Origin: an uncultured Opitutia bacterium
GTDB taxonomy: Bacteria > Verrucomicrobiota > Verrucomicrobiia > Opitutales > UBA953
Reading direction: 5' to 3'
Assembly (NCBI GenBank): GCA_903889525.1
Contig: CAISXT010000069.1
Coordinates: 1-64,000 of the forward strand
Length of the DNA stretch: 64,000 nt
The position numbers and the translations under genes were made by a program. The notes under the pieces were generated by a model. That model saw only the letters and a list, made by a program, of their open reading frames with translations. It searched no databases and was not told the origin of the DNA. Positions 52,377 to 62,374 of this stretch are shown here, in pieces (the first letter of the stretch is position 1; every line of letters begins with the position of its first letter).

Positions 52377-53708
52377 TTATTCCTGCAAAGCCTGACCAGA
52401 GGTCTCGCGACCGAACTGGGCGATAAAGAACCCGACGATGTAGACCAAGGTAATCGCCGCCGCGGCTTGCTGGTACCCGCCCAGCTGTTTAACCAACGAT
52501 CCACTAAGCAAAACAAATGGCACGGCCACGAGGCGCCCAGCGTTATAGCACACACCCTGTCCGGTGGCACGCACGCGGGTCGGGAAAAGTTCCGGGAGGT
52601 ATAACGGAAAGAAGCCGAAGAAAGCTGAGGTAGCCATGCCGAGCAGGAATACCTTGAGGGTCATCAATACTGGAAAGACCCCGAAAATTAGCGTGCCAGT
52701 CCAATCCGAGGGAGTGCGATAAACCCAAGCCGTGACGAGCAGACCTAAGGCACAAAGAATCTGGTAGCCGCGACGCCGAGGAAGCTTCGCCAGAAGTAAC
52801 GGGGCGATAACCGTCCCCACACAGGCACCGGAGGAGAGCACCACGAGGGCAAAAGCTTTTGCCCGGGTATTAGCAGGGCCAGCAAGCTCGGAAACCCAGA
52901 GTGGCAACCACTGCACCGCACCCCAAGTGCTCACGAAAACCACCGAGACCATCATAATCCCTCCGACCGTCGAACCAAGCAGTTCACCGCTGAAAATTTC
53001 TGCCAGGCGGGCCCGCGGCGGACGGGCGCTCGGCAGCAGGGCTTGTTCGGCTTCCTTCCGTGCAGAGCGTTCCCATTTTTCAGACTCAGGCACAAAAAAA
53101 CGGATCATCAAAGTAATGATCGCAGGGGAAGCACCGATGAGGAAATGGATGCGCCAAGATTCATTGGAAGCGGGATAGGCCAGGGCCACACAGCCCACCA
53201 GAACCATCCCCAAGTTGGCAGCCATGCCGATCATGCCAGCCATCTTGGAGCGATGGCGCTCCGGCCAGGCCTCCATCACCAAGGCGACTCCCAGAGCCCA
53301 TTCGCCGCCCATGCCGAGGGCAGCCATGAAACGGGCGGCCATCAGGTGGGTCGGGTCCGTGGCGAAGTAACAGACTCCACTGAAAATTGAGTAGAAAAGA
53401 ATACTAATGGACATCGCCTTCACCCGCCCGATGCGATCGCCCAGCCAACCGAAAGCGGCTCCACCCAAAGCCGCGCCAACCAGAAACGCCGAAGTGATCC
53501 AACCCATCCAACTGCCAACCCAGACATTGATCGCCTGGGCCCCCTCGGCAATAATATTGGCCGGCACCATACTCTTGAGCGCAGGACTGGCTAAGAGCGG
53601 AAAAATCGCCTGCTCGTAACCATCCATCATCCAGCCGAGGAAGCCGGCGAGCAGGGTCATCTGCATGCCCTTGGTGATCGCGTCTTTGGTGTCGTCAGAA
53701 GTGGTCAT
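52377..53708 (-). CDS. MFS transporter
   Basis: GFLGWMMDGYEQAIFPLL, FGWLGDRIGRVKAM, GMGGEWALGVALVMEAWPERHRSKM. Confidence 0.92.
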   Translation of the reverse strand: MTTSDDTKDAITKGMQMTLLAGFLGWMMDGYEQAIFPLLASPALKSMVPANIIAEGAQAINVWVGSWMGWITSAFLVGAALGGAAFGWLGDRIGRVKAMSISILFYSIFSGVCYFATDPTHLMAARFMAALGMGGEWALGVALVMEAWPERHRSKMAGMIGMAANLGMVLVGCVALAYPASNESWRIHFLIGASPAIITLMIRFFVPESEKWERSARKEAEQALLPSARPPRARLAEIFSGELLGSTVGGIMMVSVVFVSTWGAVQWLPLWVSELAGPANTRAKAFALVVLSSGACVGTVIAPLLLAKLPRRRGYQILCALGLLVTAWVYRTPSDWTGTLIFGVFPVLMTLKVFLLGMATSAFFGFFPLYLPELFPTRVRATGQGVCYNAGRLVAVPFVLLSGSLVKQLGGYQQAAAAITLVYIVGFFIAQFGRETSGQALQE

Positions 53709-53830
53709 AAGGGATGGCACCATCAGAAGGAGATATCCCGACCCTTCAAGGAACGATTTACCCTACGGCGGTTGGGACTTGTTCCGTCGCGCGGGTTTGG
53801 CGTTAATGGGCGGATATCAATCCTTCACGC

Positions 53831-54790
53831 ATGAGCACCCCGACGCACCCCGAGCCCACCGGCATGATTCGCCGTAAGCGCCGCATCGAAGGCAGCTCCG
53901 CTATCCTACTCCCCTTCCACGCCAACGGTGATATCGACTGGGTGGGCTTCACGGCGCACGTCCGCCGTACCGTTGCAGCGGGCCTGGCTCCGGCCGTAAA
54001 CATGGATACAGGCTTCGGCAATCTCATCGACGACACGATCCGGCGGAAAGCCCTGCAAATCACCCAAGCGGAGACGGGCGGTAAATGGTTTGTCGCTGGC
54101 GCCTTCGTCCTCGATCAACCCGGGGCCGCCTTCGACCTCGCCGCCTACGCTCGCCAGATTGATTTGATCCAACAGTACGGGGGCACACCGGTCATCTTTC
54201 AGAGCTACGGCCTGACTGATCAATCCGACGAACAAGTCGTGGAAGCCTATACCGCCATTGGCCGCCATGCGCCGCGATTCGTGGGCTTCGAGCTCGGCCA
54301 GATGTTCGCACCATTCGGCAAAATTTATTCGCTCGAAGTCTACCGATGCATGATGGGCATCCCGCAATGCATCGGCGCCAAGCATTCATCGCTCCGCCGC
54401 GACCTCGAATGGGAACGCCTCGCCCTGCGCGATGCCACCCGCCCGGACTTCCGCGTCTACACTGGCAACGACCTCGCCATCGACATGGTGATGTACGGCA
54501 GCGACTACCTTCTCGGGCTGAGCACCTTCGCTCCCGAAGCCTTTGCCTTACGGGACAAAGCCTGGGAAAACGGCGACGCCTCCTTCTACGAGATTAACGA
54601 CCTTCTTCAGTATCTCGGCTTCCTCGCCTTCCGCCCGCCTGTCCCTGCATATAAACACTCTGCTGCGATGTTCCTGAAACTTCGGGGCTGGATTGGGTGC
54701 GACGACACCCACCCGCGCTCGGCCAAGCGTCCGGAATCCGACCGTGAGATCCTCGCCGACCTCGCCCGTCGAATCGAAGCGCTCCGCTGA
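53831..54790 (+). CDS. Dihydrodipicolinate synthase-like (DapA/NAL superfamily) aldolase
   Basis: [56 protein letters not shown]-barrel length. Confidence 0.8.
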   Translation: MSTPTHPEPTGMIRRKRRIEGSSAILLPFHANGDIDWVGFTAHVRRTVAAGLAPAVNMDTGFGNLIDDTIRRKALQITQAETGGKWFVAGAFVLDQPGAAFDLAAYARQIDLIQQYGGTPVIFQSYGLTDQSDEQVVEAYTAIGRHAPRFVGFELGQMFAPFGKIYSLEVYRCMMGIPQCIGAKHSSLRRDLEWERLALRDATRPDFRVYTGNDLAIDMVMYGSDYLLGLSTFAPEAFALRDKAWENGDASFYEINDLLQYLGFLAFRPPVPAYKHSAAMFLKLRGWIGCDDTHPRSAKRPESDREILADLARRIEALR

Positions 54791-54793
54791 GCC

Positions 54794-56281
54794 ATGAGTA
54801 CGCCCTTTAAACTCACCCGAGTCGCGTCCCTCAAGACCGTCGCGGACTTCCGCACCCATTGCGCCGCCATTGGCGCCGACCTCCCCTTGGAGGATTCCAT
54901 CGAAGCCGGGCCGGGCAACCCGCTCTTGCAGCCAATTACCCGGTGCATGATCAACGGAAAGACCATTGGTAATAGCATCGCCATCCACCCCATGGAAGGC
55001 TGGGACGGTACCACCACCGGCGGGATCTCCGAGGAGATGAAGCGGCGCTGGCAACGCTTCGGGGCAAGCGGAGCGAAACTTATTTGCGGGGCAGAAGCCA
55101 TGGCCGTGAGGGCCGATGGGCGGGCGAACATGAATCAGTTAATTATCAACGAGACGAACCAAGCCGGTATCACCGAACTCGTCAGCATCCTGAAGGCCGC
55201 GCACCTCGCACGCTGGGGTTCGGTCGATGACCTCGTCATCGGTTTCCAACTCACCCATTCCGGCCGCTTCTGCCGGCCCCATGACAAGAAGCGCTGGGAG
55301 TCCCGCGTAGCCTACCGCCACCCGCTCCTCGACAAGAAGTTCAACGTCACCTCCGACGACCAAGTCCTGACCGACGCCGACGTCGAGGAACTGATTCGCT
55401 GCTATGTCCGCGCCGCCCGCATCGCTCGCGATTGCGGGGCCGACTTCGTCGACCTCAAGCACTGCCACGGCTACCTCTTACACGAATTCCTCAGCGCCCA
55501 TACCCGACCCGGCAAGTTCGGTGGGAGTTTCGGAAATCGTACGCGCATTCTGCGCGACATCATCGCCGGTATTCGCGCGGACGATAACGCCATCGATATC
55601 GGCGTGCGCCTCAGCCTGTTCGATATGGTACCCTTCCGACCCGACCTCGCCTTGAGCGTCCCCGGCAAGCTCGGCCCCGGCATCCCGGAGGAACACGCCC
55701 ATCTTCTCCCCTACCATTTCGCCTTTGGCGTCAACCCGGCTAAGCCCACCGAGATCGACCTCACCGAAACCTTTGCCTTTGTACAGCTCCTCGGCGAACT
55801 GGGAGTGAAGATCCTCAACACCACGGCGGGCTCGCCTTATTCTACGCCACACCTCCAGCGACCCGCGGCTTACCCACCCAGCGATGGCTATCAGGCGGCC
55901 CACGATCCCCTCATAGATGTGGCCCGCCAGGTGCAGGCGGTTCGGGCCGTCCGTGAACGAGCACCCCGCGACATGATTGTCGTCAGCTCCGGGCTCAGTT
56001 ACGTCCAGGAATACCTCCCGCACCTCGCTCAGCACATCCTGCGCACGGGCGGTAGCGACTCCATCGGTCTTGGTCGGGCCGTCCTCAGCTACCCCAGCAT
56101 GCTGGCCGATGCGGCCAAGAACGGAAGCATAGAAACCAAATTTATCTGCCGGACCTTTAGCGACTGCACGACCGCGCCGCGCAACGGTTTGATATCGGGC
56201 TGCTACCCACTCGACAAGTTCTACACCGCCAAGCCGGAGTTTCAGCAGCTCAAGGACATCAAGAAGAACGTCGGCGCCTAA
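54794..56281 (+). CDS. NADH:flavin oxidoreductase (Old Yellow Enzyme-like)
   Basis: TGGISEEMKRRWQRFGASGAKLI, GFQLTHSGRFCRP, DFVDLKHCHGYLLHEFLSAHTRPGKFGGSFGNRTRIL, GLGRAVLSYP. Confidence 0.9.
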   Translation: MSTPFKLTRVASLKTVADFRTHCAAIGADLPLEDSIEAGPGNPLLQPITRCMINGKTIGNSIAIHPMEGWDGTTTGGISEEMKRRWQRFGASGAKLICGAEAMAVRADGRANMNQLIINETNQAGITELVSILKAAHLARWGSVDDLVIGFQLTHSGRFCRPHDKKRWESRVAYRHPLLDKKFNVTSDDQVLTDADVEELIRCYVRAARIARDCGADFVDLKHCHGYLLHEFLSAHTRPGKFGGSFGNRTRILRDIIAGIRADDNAIDIGVRLSLFDMVPFRPDLALSVPGKLGPGIPEEHAHLLPYHFAFGVNPAKPTEIDLTETFAFVQLLGELGVKILNTTAGSPYSTPHLQRPAAYPPSDGYQAAHDPLIDVARQVQAVRAVRERAPRDMIVVSSGLSYVQEYLPHLAQHILRTGGSDSIGLGRAVLSYPSMLADAAKNGSIETKFICRTFSDCTTAPRNGLISGCYPLDKFYTAKPEFQQLKDIKKNVGA

Positions 56282-56288
56282 GCCCCGC

Positions 56289-56996
56289 TCAGGGCTTTTC
56301 GAAAATCAGCAGGTGCTGCCACGGCAGATTTGGCTTATTGACGACGAACTTGAAGCCCGCGGCCTCGAATTCCTTGCGCGCCTGCGCTTCCGTCATCTTG
56401 TGATGCGTCTTAATGGGCACATTATCGTCTTCGGCGCGATATTCTAAAAGGTAGATGCGCCCCTTAGATTTCAAAGCAATCCGGAGCGAAGCCAGCATTT
56501 CTACTGGATGATCAAACTCGTGATAAGCATCGACCATCAGAGCCGCATCAATCGAGGCGGGCGGTAATTGGACGGACTCGATGGTGCCTAGGTGTGGCTG
56601 GACGTTCTTAACGCCTAGTTTGTCCGACTCTTTCTTCAGAAAATCGATCATCTCCGGCTGAATGTCGACGGCCACCACTTTTCCCTTCGGCAACTTGCGG
56701 GCGATACGAAAAGAATAGTACCCCGAACCCGCACCGATATCGGCAAGCACTGCGTCCGGAGCTAAATCGAGCAGTGCGATGGCCTTGGAGGGCGCCTCTT
56801 CTTTCTCGCGATCACTGCGTTCCAGCCAACCGATACCAGGATGGCCCATCACTTGGGCAATCTCGCGTCCCATATAAGTGCGACCAATCCCATCCTTGGA
56901 AGGCTTGCAGGCACCATAAGGCACATCGGCTGCACCAAGCACACCGACACCTAGAGAGAAGATGATGAGGAATAATTTTCGGGGCATAGGGGCCAT
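56289..56996 (-). CDS. Class I SAM-dependent methyltransferase, secreted
   Basis: Signal peptide; VLADIGAGSGYYSFRIARKLPKGKVVAVDIQPEMIDFL. Confidence 0.9.
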   Translation of the reverse strand: MAPMPRKLFLIIFSLGVGVLGAADVPYGACKPSKDGIGRTYMGREIAQVMGHPGIGWLERSDREKEEAPSKAIALLDLAPDAVLADIGAGSGYYSFRIARKLPKGKVVAVDIQPEMIDFLKKESDKLGVKNVQPHLGTIESVQLPPASIDAALMVDAYHEFDHPVEMLASLRIALKSKGRIYLLEYRAEDDNVPIKTHHKMTEAQARKEFEAAGFKFVVNKPNLPWQHLLIFEKP

Positions 56997-57026
56997 ACTG
57001 CAAAGCCTGCTGAACCGTTGGAAACA

Positions 57027-57055
57027 AAAAGGGCCGACAAAATGTCGGCCCTTTT
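57027..57055 (-). terminator. Intrinsic terminator of the 57075-57311 gene
   Basis: GGGCCGACA-AAA-TGTCGGCCC flanked by A5 and T4. Confidence 0.85.
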
Positions 57056-57074
57056 AAATCAGCGGATGAACCGC

Positions 57075-57311
57075 TTACTTCTTCTGGCAGGTACCAGACT
57101 TGGTCGCTGGGGTGGGCGCCGTGGCCTTCACTTCGACCTTCTTCACTTCAACTTTCCTTACTTCGACTTTCTTGACTTCAACATGGTTGCAGGTCGGCTT
57201 TACCACCACGACGGTAGGAGGGGTGACCACCGGAGGAGGCGTCACCGCCGTGGAAGCGGCGAAGAGCGATGATCCGACGAAGAGGACCGAGCACATGACG
57301 AGGGTTTTCAT
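57075..57311 (-). CDS. Small secreted low-complexity protein (VEVKK repeats)
   Basis: 78 aa, signal peptide MKTLVMCSVLFVGSSLFAAS, HVEVKKVEVRKVEVKKVEVKATAP; own terminator downstream. Confidence 0.7.
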   Translation of the reverse strand: MKTLVMCSVLFVGSSLFAASTAVTPPPVVTPPTVVVVKPTCNHVEVKKVEVRKVEVKKVEVKATAPTPATKSGTCQKK

Positions 57312-57538
57312 GACACCATTAACCTACCCGCAAATAACCTGCTGCCAACGATTATTTAAAATAACTAACCGGCTATTATGAGTCAGCGTATCCAGATTCC
57401 CCGCGGCCAAGGGCGGTTATGTTTACATATTTTTAGCAAAACCCAGAGGCGGATTTATGGCCCTTTTAGAGGGGTCATGGGGCTTGCTACCCTCTTCCTT
57501 ATGGGTACTATTACCCATGTTGCTCCTCAACGGGACCC

Positions 57539-60500
57539 ATGCTTAAAAAAAGCAAACATCGTTCAGGCTTCAGCCTCATCCTCACGTTGACCGTGATGGC
57601 CATGCTGTTGTTGTGCACAATCGTCACCGCTTCGTTTATTTCCATCGAAGCACGGATGGCGACGCAAAGCCAACAGGCGACCCGGGCTAAACTCAACGCG
57701 ATCGTGGCGCTCAAGCTCGCCGTCGCCCACCTGCAACAAGAAGCCGGACCAGACCGCCGCTCCACCGCTCGGGCTGATATCACTCAGCCTGGGGTGCTCG
57801 CGGCCAACCTTAAGAACCCGATGTGGACCGGGGTTTGGCGCTCCGACTTCCCGGATAGCCCACCCGCCTGGCTCGTCAGCGGTCGCCATGACTACCCCGG
57901 CAGCCAATCGGTCACGCTCGGGCCTGCCCCCAGTGAAGCCATCACTTTCCTGACCGCTGGCGTGCGGCCCTACGGGGACTACCCTCTCGCCTCCCTCGCC
58001 CCTTGGCAGACTGACTACACCCCACCCGCGGACCGCTTAGTCGACTTGGTGGGCTTTGGTTCGTCGGCTCCCGCCACGGCCACCAAGCCCAGCGGCCAAG
58101 TGACACTGCCCAAAGTCGACTTACCCGGACCCACGGTCGCCGGAGACACCATCCCGACCGACACGACCGGCACCTTCGCCTACTGGATTGGCGACGAAGG
58201 CCTGAAAGCCCGCATCAACCTGCTGGACCCTCGAACCGTCGCCACCGCCAACACCCTCGGCAACCTGCTTGCCCTCCGCAGTCCGATGAATGCGGGGTAC
58301 TCGCTCCTGACCGGCATGGGGGCGGTGTCCTTACCTGCGGAACTCCCGCGGATCGATGCAACGCGAAACATCAACCTGCTGACCGGCTTCGATCAGGGTA
58401 CGGGTACGATCCTTAATTCCCGACAACTCTTCCACGACATCTCCACCAGTTCGTCCGGCGTCATCGCCGACTCCTATAACGGTGCACTGAAGCGCGACCT
58501 TTCCTTGGCTTTCGAAAAACCGGATGCGGACTTTGCCCGCACGGAGTTCGGCGGTGGTGCCGCCGGCGCGGCTGCCACGATGACGGAAAAAGGCTACGGG
58601 GCGGTCGCGATGACCATCCCCATGGACAACAGCACCATCACCACCGCGCCGATCTTCAACCGGACCACCGCGGACGGGAATGTGCGCGGCCCGACGTGGT
58701 GGGCCCTCCGTGACTTCCACCGCCTCTACAAGCAAGTCGGCTGGAACACCGCCAACACCCCTTCACTGCGCGCCCGTACCTTCTACCCCAATGTTGGCCG
58801 CGTCCACCCCAGCCCAGCGGCCGGCGCCGACAACAACATCCGTAACCGCATCTATAGTTTTTCGGATGTCTACAGCGGAGACCAACCGACCCCCTTCAAT
58901 CCCAACGCCACGGACCTCGCGGAAATTTCCGGCAATGCCAATCGGGTGGTCCCTCGCCCGATCAACTGCGCCGCCACGCCGTATGTGCACCGAGTCACCC
59001 TCGTGTTCAGCGTCAACTATTGGAACGGCGGCATCTGGCTGAATATCACCCCGATTGTCGTCCTGCATAACCCCTACAACGTATCCATGACCTGGTCGCC
59101 GACGCAGTCCGGCACAGGTGAATACGCGATGGCCCTCTCCTTCACGGAATGGAATGACTGGAATTTCCGCTACCGCCAGTACGCCAACTACGGTGCCGGC
59201 GCGATGACTGAATATAACATCAAGCTCAGCGACTTCTTCAAGCTGCAGGATCTCACCGGGCGGGCCAACGATAAGGACATGTTCCGAATCTACCTGCCGT
59301 CCACCTTCACCATCGCCCCCGGGGAATACCGCGTCTTCTCCTGCCCCGCCGGCATGACCAATTGGAAGCAGGCCGTCACCCTGAATAACACTTTTAATAC
59401 CACCGGAGGATTTAACGATGACCTTAACCAGTGGGGCTTCGGCGATGATTCGGGTTGGTACTGGACCGATGCCTTCGGCTTCACCGTGACCCCGGCGACC
59501 ACTTACCGCGTGCGACACACCATGGCATGCTGGCCCGGCGATCGCATCAATGACACCGAGACGACTTTCAATTTCTACTACAAGAACAGCGAACATACCG
59601 AGCTGGTGCAACGCGGGCTAGATCCAACGGTCGTCGGGACCCCTCCCGAAAAGTTCTTCAACAACTACTCGTATATCAATCCTAAGTTCTTTTCGAACGG
59701 CGTCACCCCGCGCGAACCTTCCATCGTTTCGGCCATCGAGATGTCGGCCAAAACTGCGGATTGGACCGCCAGCCCGTTCCCGACCTTCACCCATTCGAAC
59801 CCCATGGCAGCGACCATTCGCGCCGATGGAGCCGGACGAAAAGGCACCGGGTCGGCTCAAGGACTGAACGGCGCCTCCCCCAGTTACCGCACCCGCGTCT
59901 GGACTCCTGCCAGTTGGCCGGAAGTTATCCAAACCGCTTCAAGCGGTACGGCGACCTATGGTGGCTATACCCTCACTTCGAGCGGCACGATGACCAAGTC
60001 GATTCATACCGAGATTCCACTCTTTCAGCCGACCTCTCTGGCGCAATACGCCCACGCCAACTTCGGCGTCCGCGACCAACAACCCCTCCTGAGCATCGGC
60101 AATAGCTTCGCCAACCCTTTGGTGAAATCCGACCGAGTCCTCCAGGACAATGGCCCTAACTGGACGGAGTATGACCAAACCTACCTGCTCAACACTGCCC
60201 TATGGGATGGCTTCTTCCTCTCCGGCTCCGCACCGCGCATGACCATCTCGACCACCCCGGCGGAGCCTCAGGCGACGGATCCCACCGTGCCACCCGGTCA
60301 AGCCGCGAGCGGCCCCAATCCCACCGCGGCAGCCGGCCTCGCCACGGCACAAGCCTCCGTCTTCGCTAACCCCGGCCTCGTCGAACAAAAACCCCTCATT
60401 GGCACCACCAGCAGTCCGGGCGTCTTAGACGACTTCATTGCCGACGTCGCCCCGCTCGACAACCCGCGCCTGCACTTGCATCGCAACGGCCAATCGAGCG

Positions 60501-61561
60501 ATACCCTTTTCGCTGCCCTGCAGGATTATCGCCGATCCTCCTCCGTCCTCCTCAACGATGGCGCCTTCAACGTTAACTCCACTTCCGTCGAAGCGTGGAC
60601 CGCCCTCCTCGGCTCCGCGAAAAAAATGGCCATCGGCAGCCTGACTTCAACCCTTCCGGCCACCGCATCGGCGCGTTTCCCTCGCGGCATTCCAACGGGC
60701 ACCGCTACCCCGGCAACGAGTGCGAATATGACGGACGCCGCCAACTGGAATGGTTTCGTCAACCTGACGGACGCGCAAATCGTTAGCCTAGCTAAGGCCA
60801 TCGTCGCAGAGAACAAATCTCGCTTCACCGTCCTCGCGCGCTCGGAACGGGAACTCGGTAACACCCTAACCTCTCCTGCCGTGACCACCCCGATGCCGCG
60901 CCTTTTCCGCGGCCTCAGCCAGGCAACGACCCCTTACCTCGGCTTAAGCGAGTTCGTGAACCGTTTCCTGACTCCGAGCACTTGGGCGTCGCGATGCGGC
61001 ACCATTCAGGCCGCCATCCTCCGTTCAGACCAAACCGATAATCTCGGATTAAGCGACCGGCTCACCAACAGCATGACCTTCGGCAAAATCTATCAAGCCG
61101 ACCTCGCCAAGCCCGCGGCCAGCTTCGCCTCCAATCCCGAGAACATTGAACTCACCGCGCAAACCGGCACCAGCCGGACCCACACGGCGTTCGGCGCGGC
61201 CGGTAACCTCATCCAATCTGATGTCCTTGCCTTGCTCGGCCCTGCCCTGGCCACCCGGTCTGACACCTTCACGATTCGCTGTTACGGCGAAGCAGGCACG
61301 ATCGGAACCGGTATGGGACGTAGTTGGATTGAGGCCGTAGTCCAACGTATCCCGGACTTCATCGACAGTGGAGTCACTAAGAATACCAACGCCCCCGAAA
61401 CGGGTTCGGCCGCACCGAAGCCCTCCGCGACAACCTCCGATTGGGATGCCACCCCCCCGGCCATTCCCGCCTTGAGCAATGCGCTCACCCCTCTCAACCA
61501 TGCGCTCGGCCGTCGTTTCAAAATTATCAATGTCCGCTGGCTTAAGCCTGATGAAGTGTAA
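57539..61561 (+). CDS. Verru_Chthon cassette protein A-like giant pseudopilin-type protein
   Basis: 1340 aa; HRSGFSLILTLTVMAMLLLCTIVTASFISIEARMATQSQQATRAKLNAIVALKLAVAHLQQEAGPDRR type IV prepilin-like N-terminus. Confidence 0.8.
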   Translation: MLKKSKHRSGFSLILTLTVMAMLLLCTIVTASFISIEARMATQSQQATRAKLNAIVALKLAVAHLQQEAGPDRRSTARADITQPGVLAANLKNPMWTGVWRSDFPDSPPAWLVSGRHDYPGSQSVTLGPAPSEAITFLTAGVRPYGDYPLASLAPWQTDYTPPADRLVDLVGFGSSAPATATKPSGQVTLPKVDLPGPTVAGDTIPTDTTGTFAYWIGDEGLKARINLLDPRTVATANTLGNLLALRSPMNAGYSLLTGMGAVSLPAELPRIDATRNINLLTGFDQGTGTILNSRQLFHDISTSSSGVIADSYNGALKRDLSLAFEKPDADFARTEFGGGAAGAAATMTEKGYGAVAMTIPMDNSTITTAPIFNRTTADGNVRGPTWWALRDFHRLYKQVGWNTANTPSLRARTFYPNVGRVHPSPAAGADNNIRNRIYSFSDVYSGDQPTPFNPNATDLAEISGNANRVVPRPINCAATPYVHRVTLVFSVNYWNGGIWLNITPIVVLHNPYNVSMTWSPTQSGTGEYAMALSFTEWNDWNFRYRQYANYGAGAMTEYNIKLSDFFKLQDLTGRANDKDMFRIYLPSTFTIAPGEYRVFSCPAGMTNWKQAVTLNNTFNTTGGFNDDLNQWGFGDDSGWYWTDAFGFTVTPATTYRVRHTMACWPGDRINDTETTFNFYYKNSEHTELVQRGLDPTVVGTPPEKFFNNYSYINPKFFSNGVTPREPSIVSAIEMSAKTADWTASPFPTFTHSNPMAATIRADGAGRKGTGSAQGLNGASPSYRTRVWTPASWPEVIQTASSGTATYGGYTLTSSGTMTKSIHTEIPLFQPTSLAQYAHANFGVRDQQPLLSIGNSFANPLVKSDRVLQDNGPNWTEYDQTYLLNTALWDGFFLSGSAPRMTISTTPAEPQATDPTVPPGQAASGPNPTAAAGLATAQASVFANPGLVEQKPLIGTTSSPGVLDDFIADVAPLDNPRLHLHRNGQSSDTLFAALQDYRRSSSVLLNDGAFNVNSTSVEAWTALLGSAKKMAIGSLTSTLPATASARFPRGIPTGTATPATSANMTDAANWNGFVNLTDAQIVSLAKAIVAENKSRFTVLARSERELGNTLTSPAVTTPMPRLFRGLSQATTPYLGLSEFVNRFLTPSTWASRCGTIQAAILRSDQTDNLGLSDRLTNSMTFGKIYQADLAKPAASFASNPENIELTAQTGTSRTHTAFGAAGNLIQSDVLALLGPALATRSDTFTIRCYGEAGTIGTGMGRSWIEAVVQRIPDFIDSGVTKNTNAPETGSAAPKPSATTSDWDATPPAIPALSNALTPLNHALGRRFKIINVRWLKPDEV

Positions 61562-62372
61562 GCCCATTGTCAGTTTTCTGCTGACGCTACTCTTCACCGC
61601 AGCCGTCGCCCAAGAGGCGTCTGGCCCCCAGGTCGATGTCCGCATGAAGCTCATCTCACTGGAGGGCCCCATCCTGGCCCAAGGCTACCGTAAAGGCCGC
61701 ACGATTGTCCCGCTCGTCATCGCCCCCGACTTCTTCTCCGAAGAAATCGTCTACAAAGGCCCAGCCCGCTTCGAGCTAGTGCCGATCAAACCCAAGGGCA
61801 CCAAAGCCTCAGACGACCCGACCAAAGCCACCAAAGGCAGCCCACCCCGGAACGCCAATAACAAGGGGTCCGCCGACTTCGAAGCCAAGAGCGACAGCGC
61901 GCCCACAGCCTGGGTCAACCTCCCGACCACCCCAGGCCCTCATCACCTCATTCTGCTGGTCGCCACGGGTAAGCCTGAGGGCGGCATCAGCGTCATCGAG
62001 GACACTCCGGGCAGCTTCCCTTACGGCAGCTGGCGCTTCTTTAACCTCTGCCCCTACCACATTGAATTACAGACTGGCAAAACCCTGACGAAAATCGCGC
62101 CGCGCAGCTCCGGGGTAATTAAATCAGGAGTAGAGGAAGGCAGTTACTTCGATGGCGAAATCTTCACCTTCGAAAATGGTGAACGCCGTTCAGGTTATTC
62201 GTTTCACGCACTCCAGCAGGACGATACCCGCTTTCTTTACTTCGTGACGCCAGGGCCGCCCGACACCGGCCAAACGCAGATCAAAGGCGTGCAGGATCGC
62301 AAAGGAGCTGGACTCACCGGCCCACCGCCCGGCGCCGCCTCGGCGGCTGACCGGAAGGGTAAGAAAAAATAA
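61551..62372 (+). CDS. Secreted hypothetical protein coupled to the Verru_Chthon-A-like gene
   Basis: MKCKPIVSFLLTLLFTAAVAQEA signal peptide; ATG overlaps the upstream stop (GATGAAGTGTAA). Confidence 0.75.
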   Translation: MKCKPIVSFLLTLLFTAAVAQEASGPQVDVRMKLISLEGPILAQGYRKGRTIVPLVIAPDFFSEEIVYKGPARFELVPIKPKGTKASDDPTKATKGSPPRNANNKGSADFEAKSDSAPTAWVNLPTTPGPHHLILLVATGKPEGGISVIEDTPGSFPYGSWRFFNLCPYHIELQTGKTLTKIAPRSSGVIKSGVEEGSYFDGEIFTFENGERRSGYSFHALQQDDTRFLYFVTPGPPDTGQTQIKGVQDRKGAGLTGPPPGAASAADRKGKKK

Positions 62373-62374
62373 CC

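Noticed and set aside
51401-52426. 341-aa plus-strand ORF
   Set aside because: Antisense to the enolase-superfamily gene
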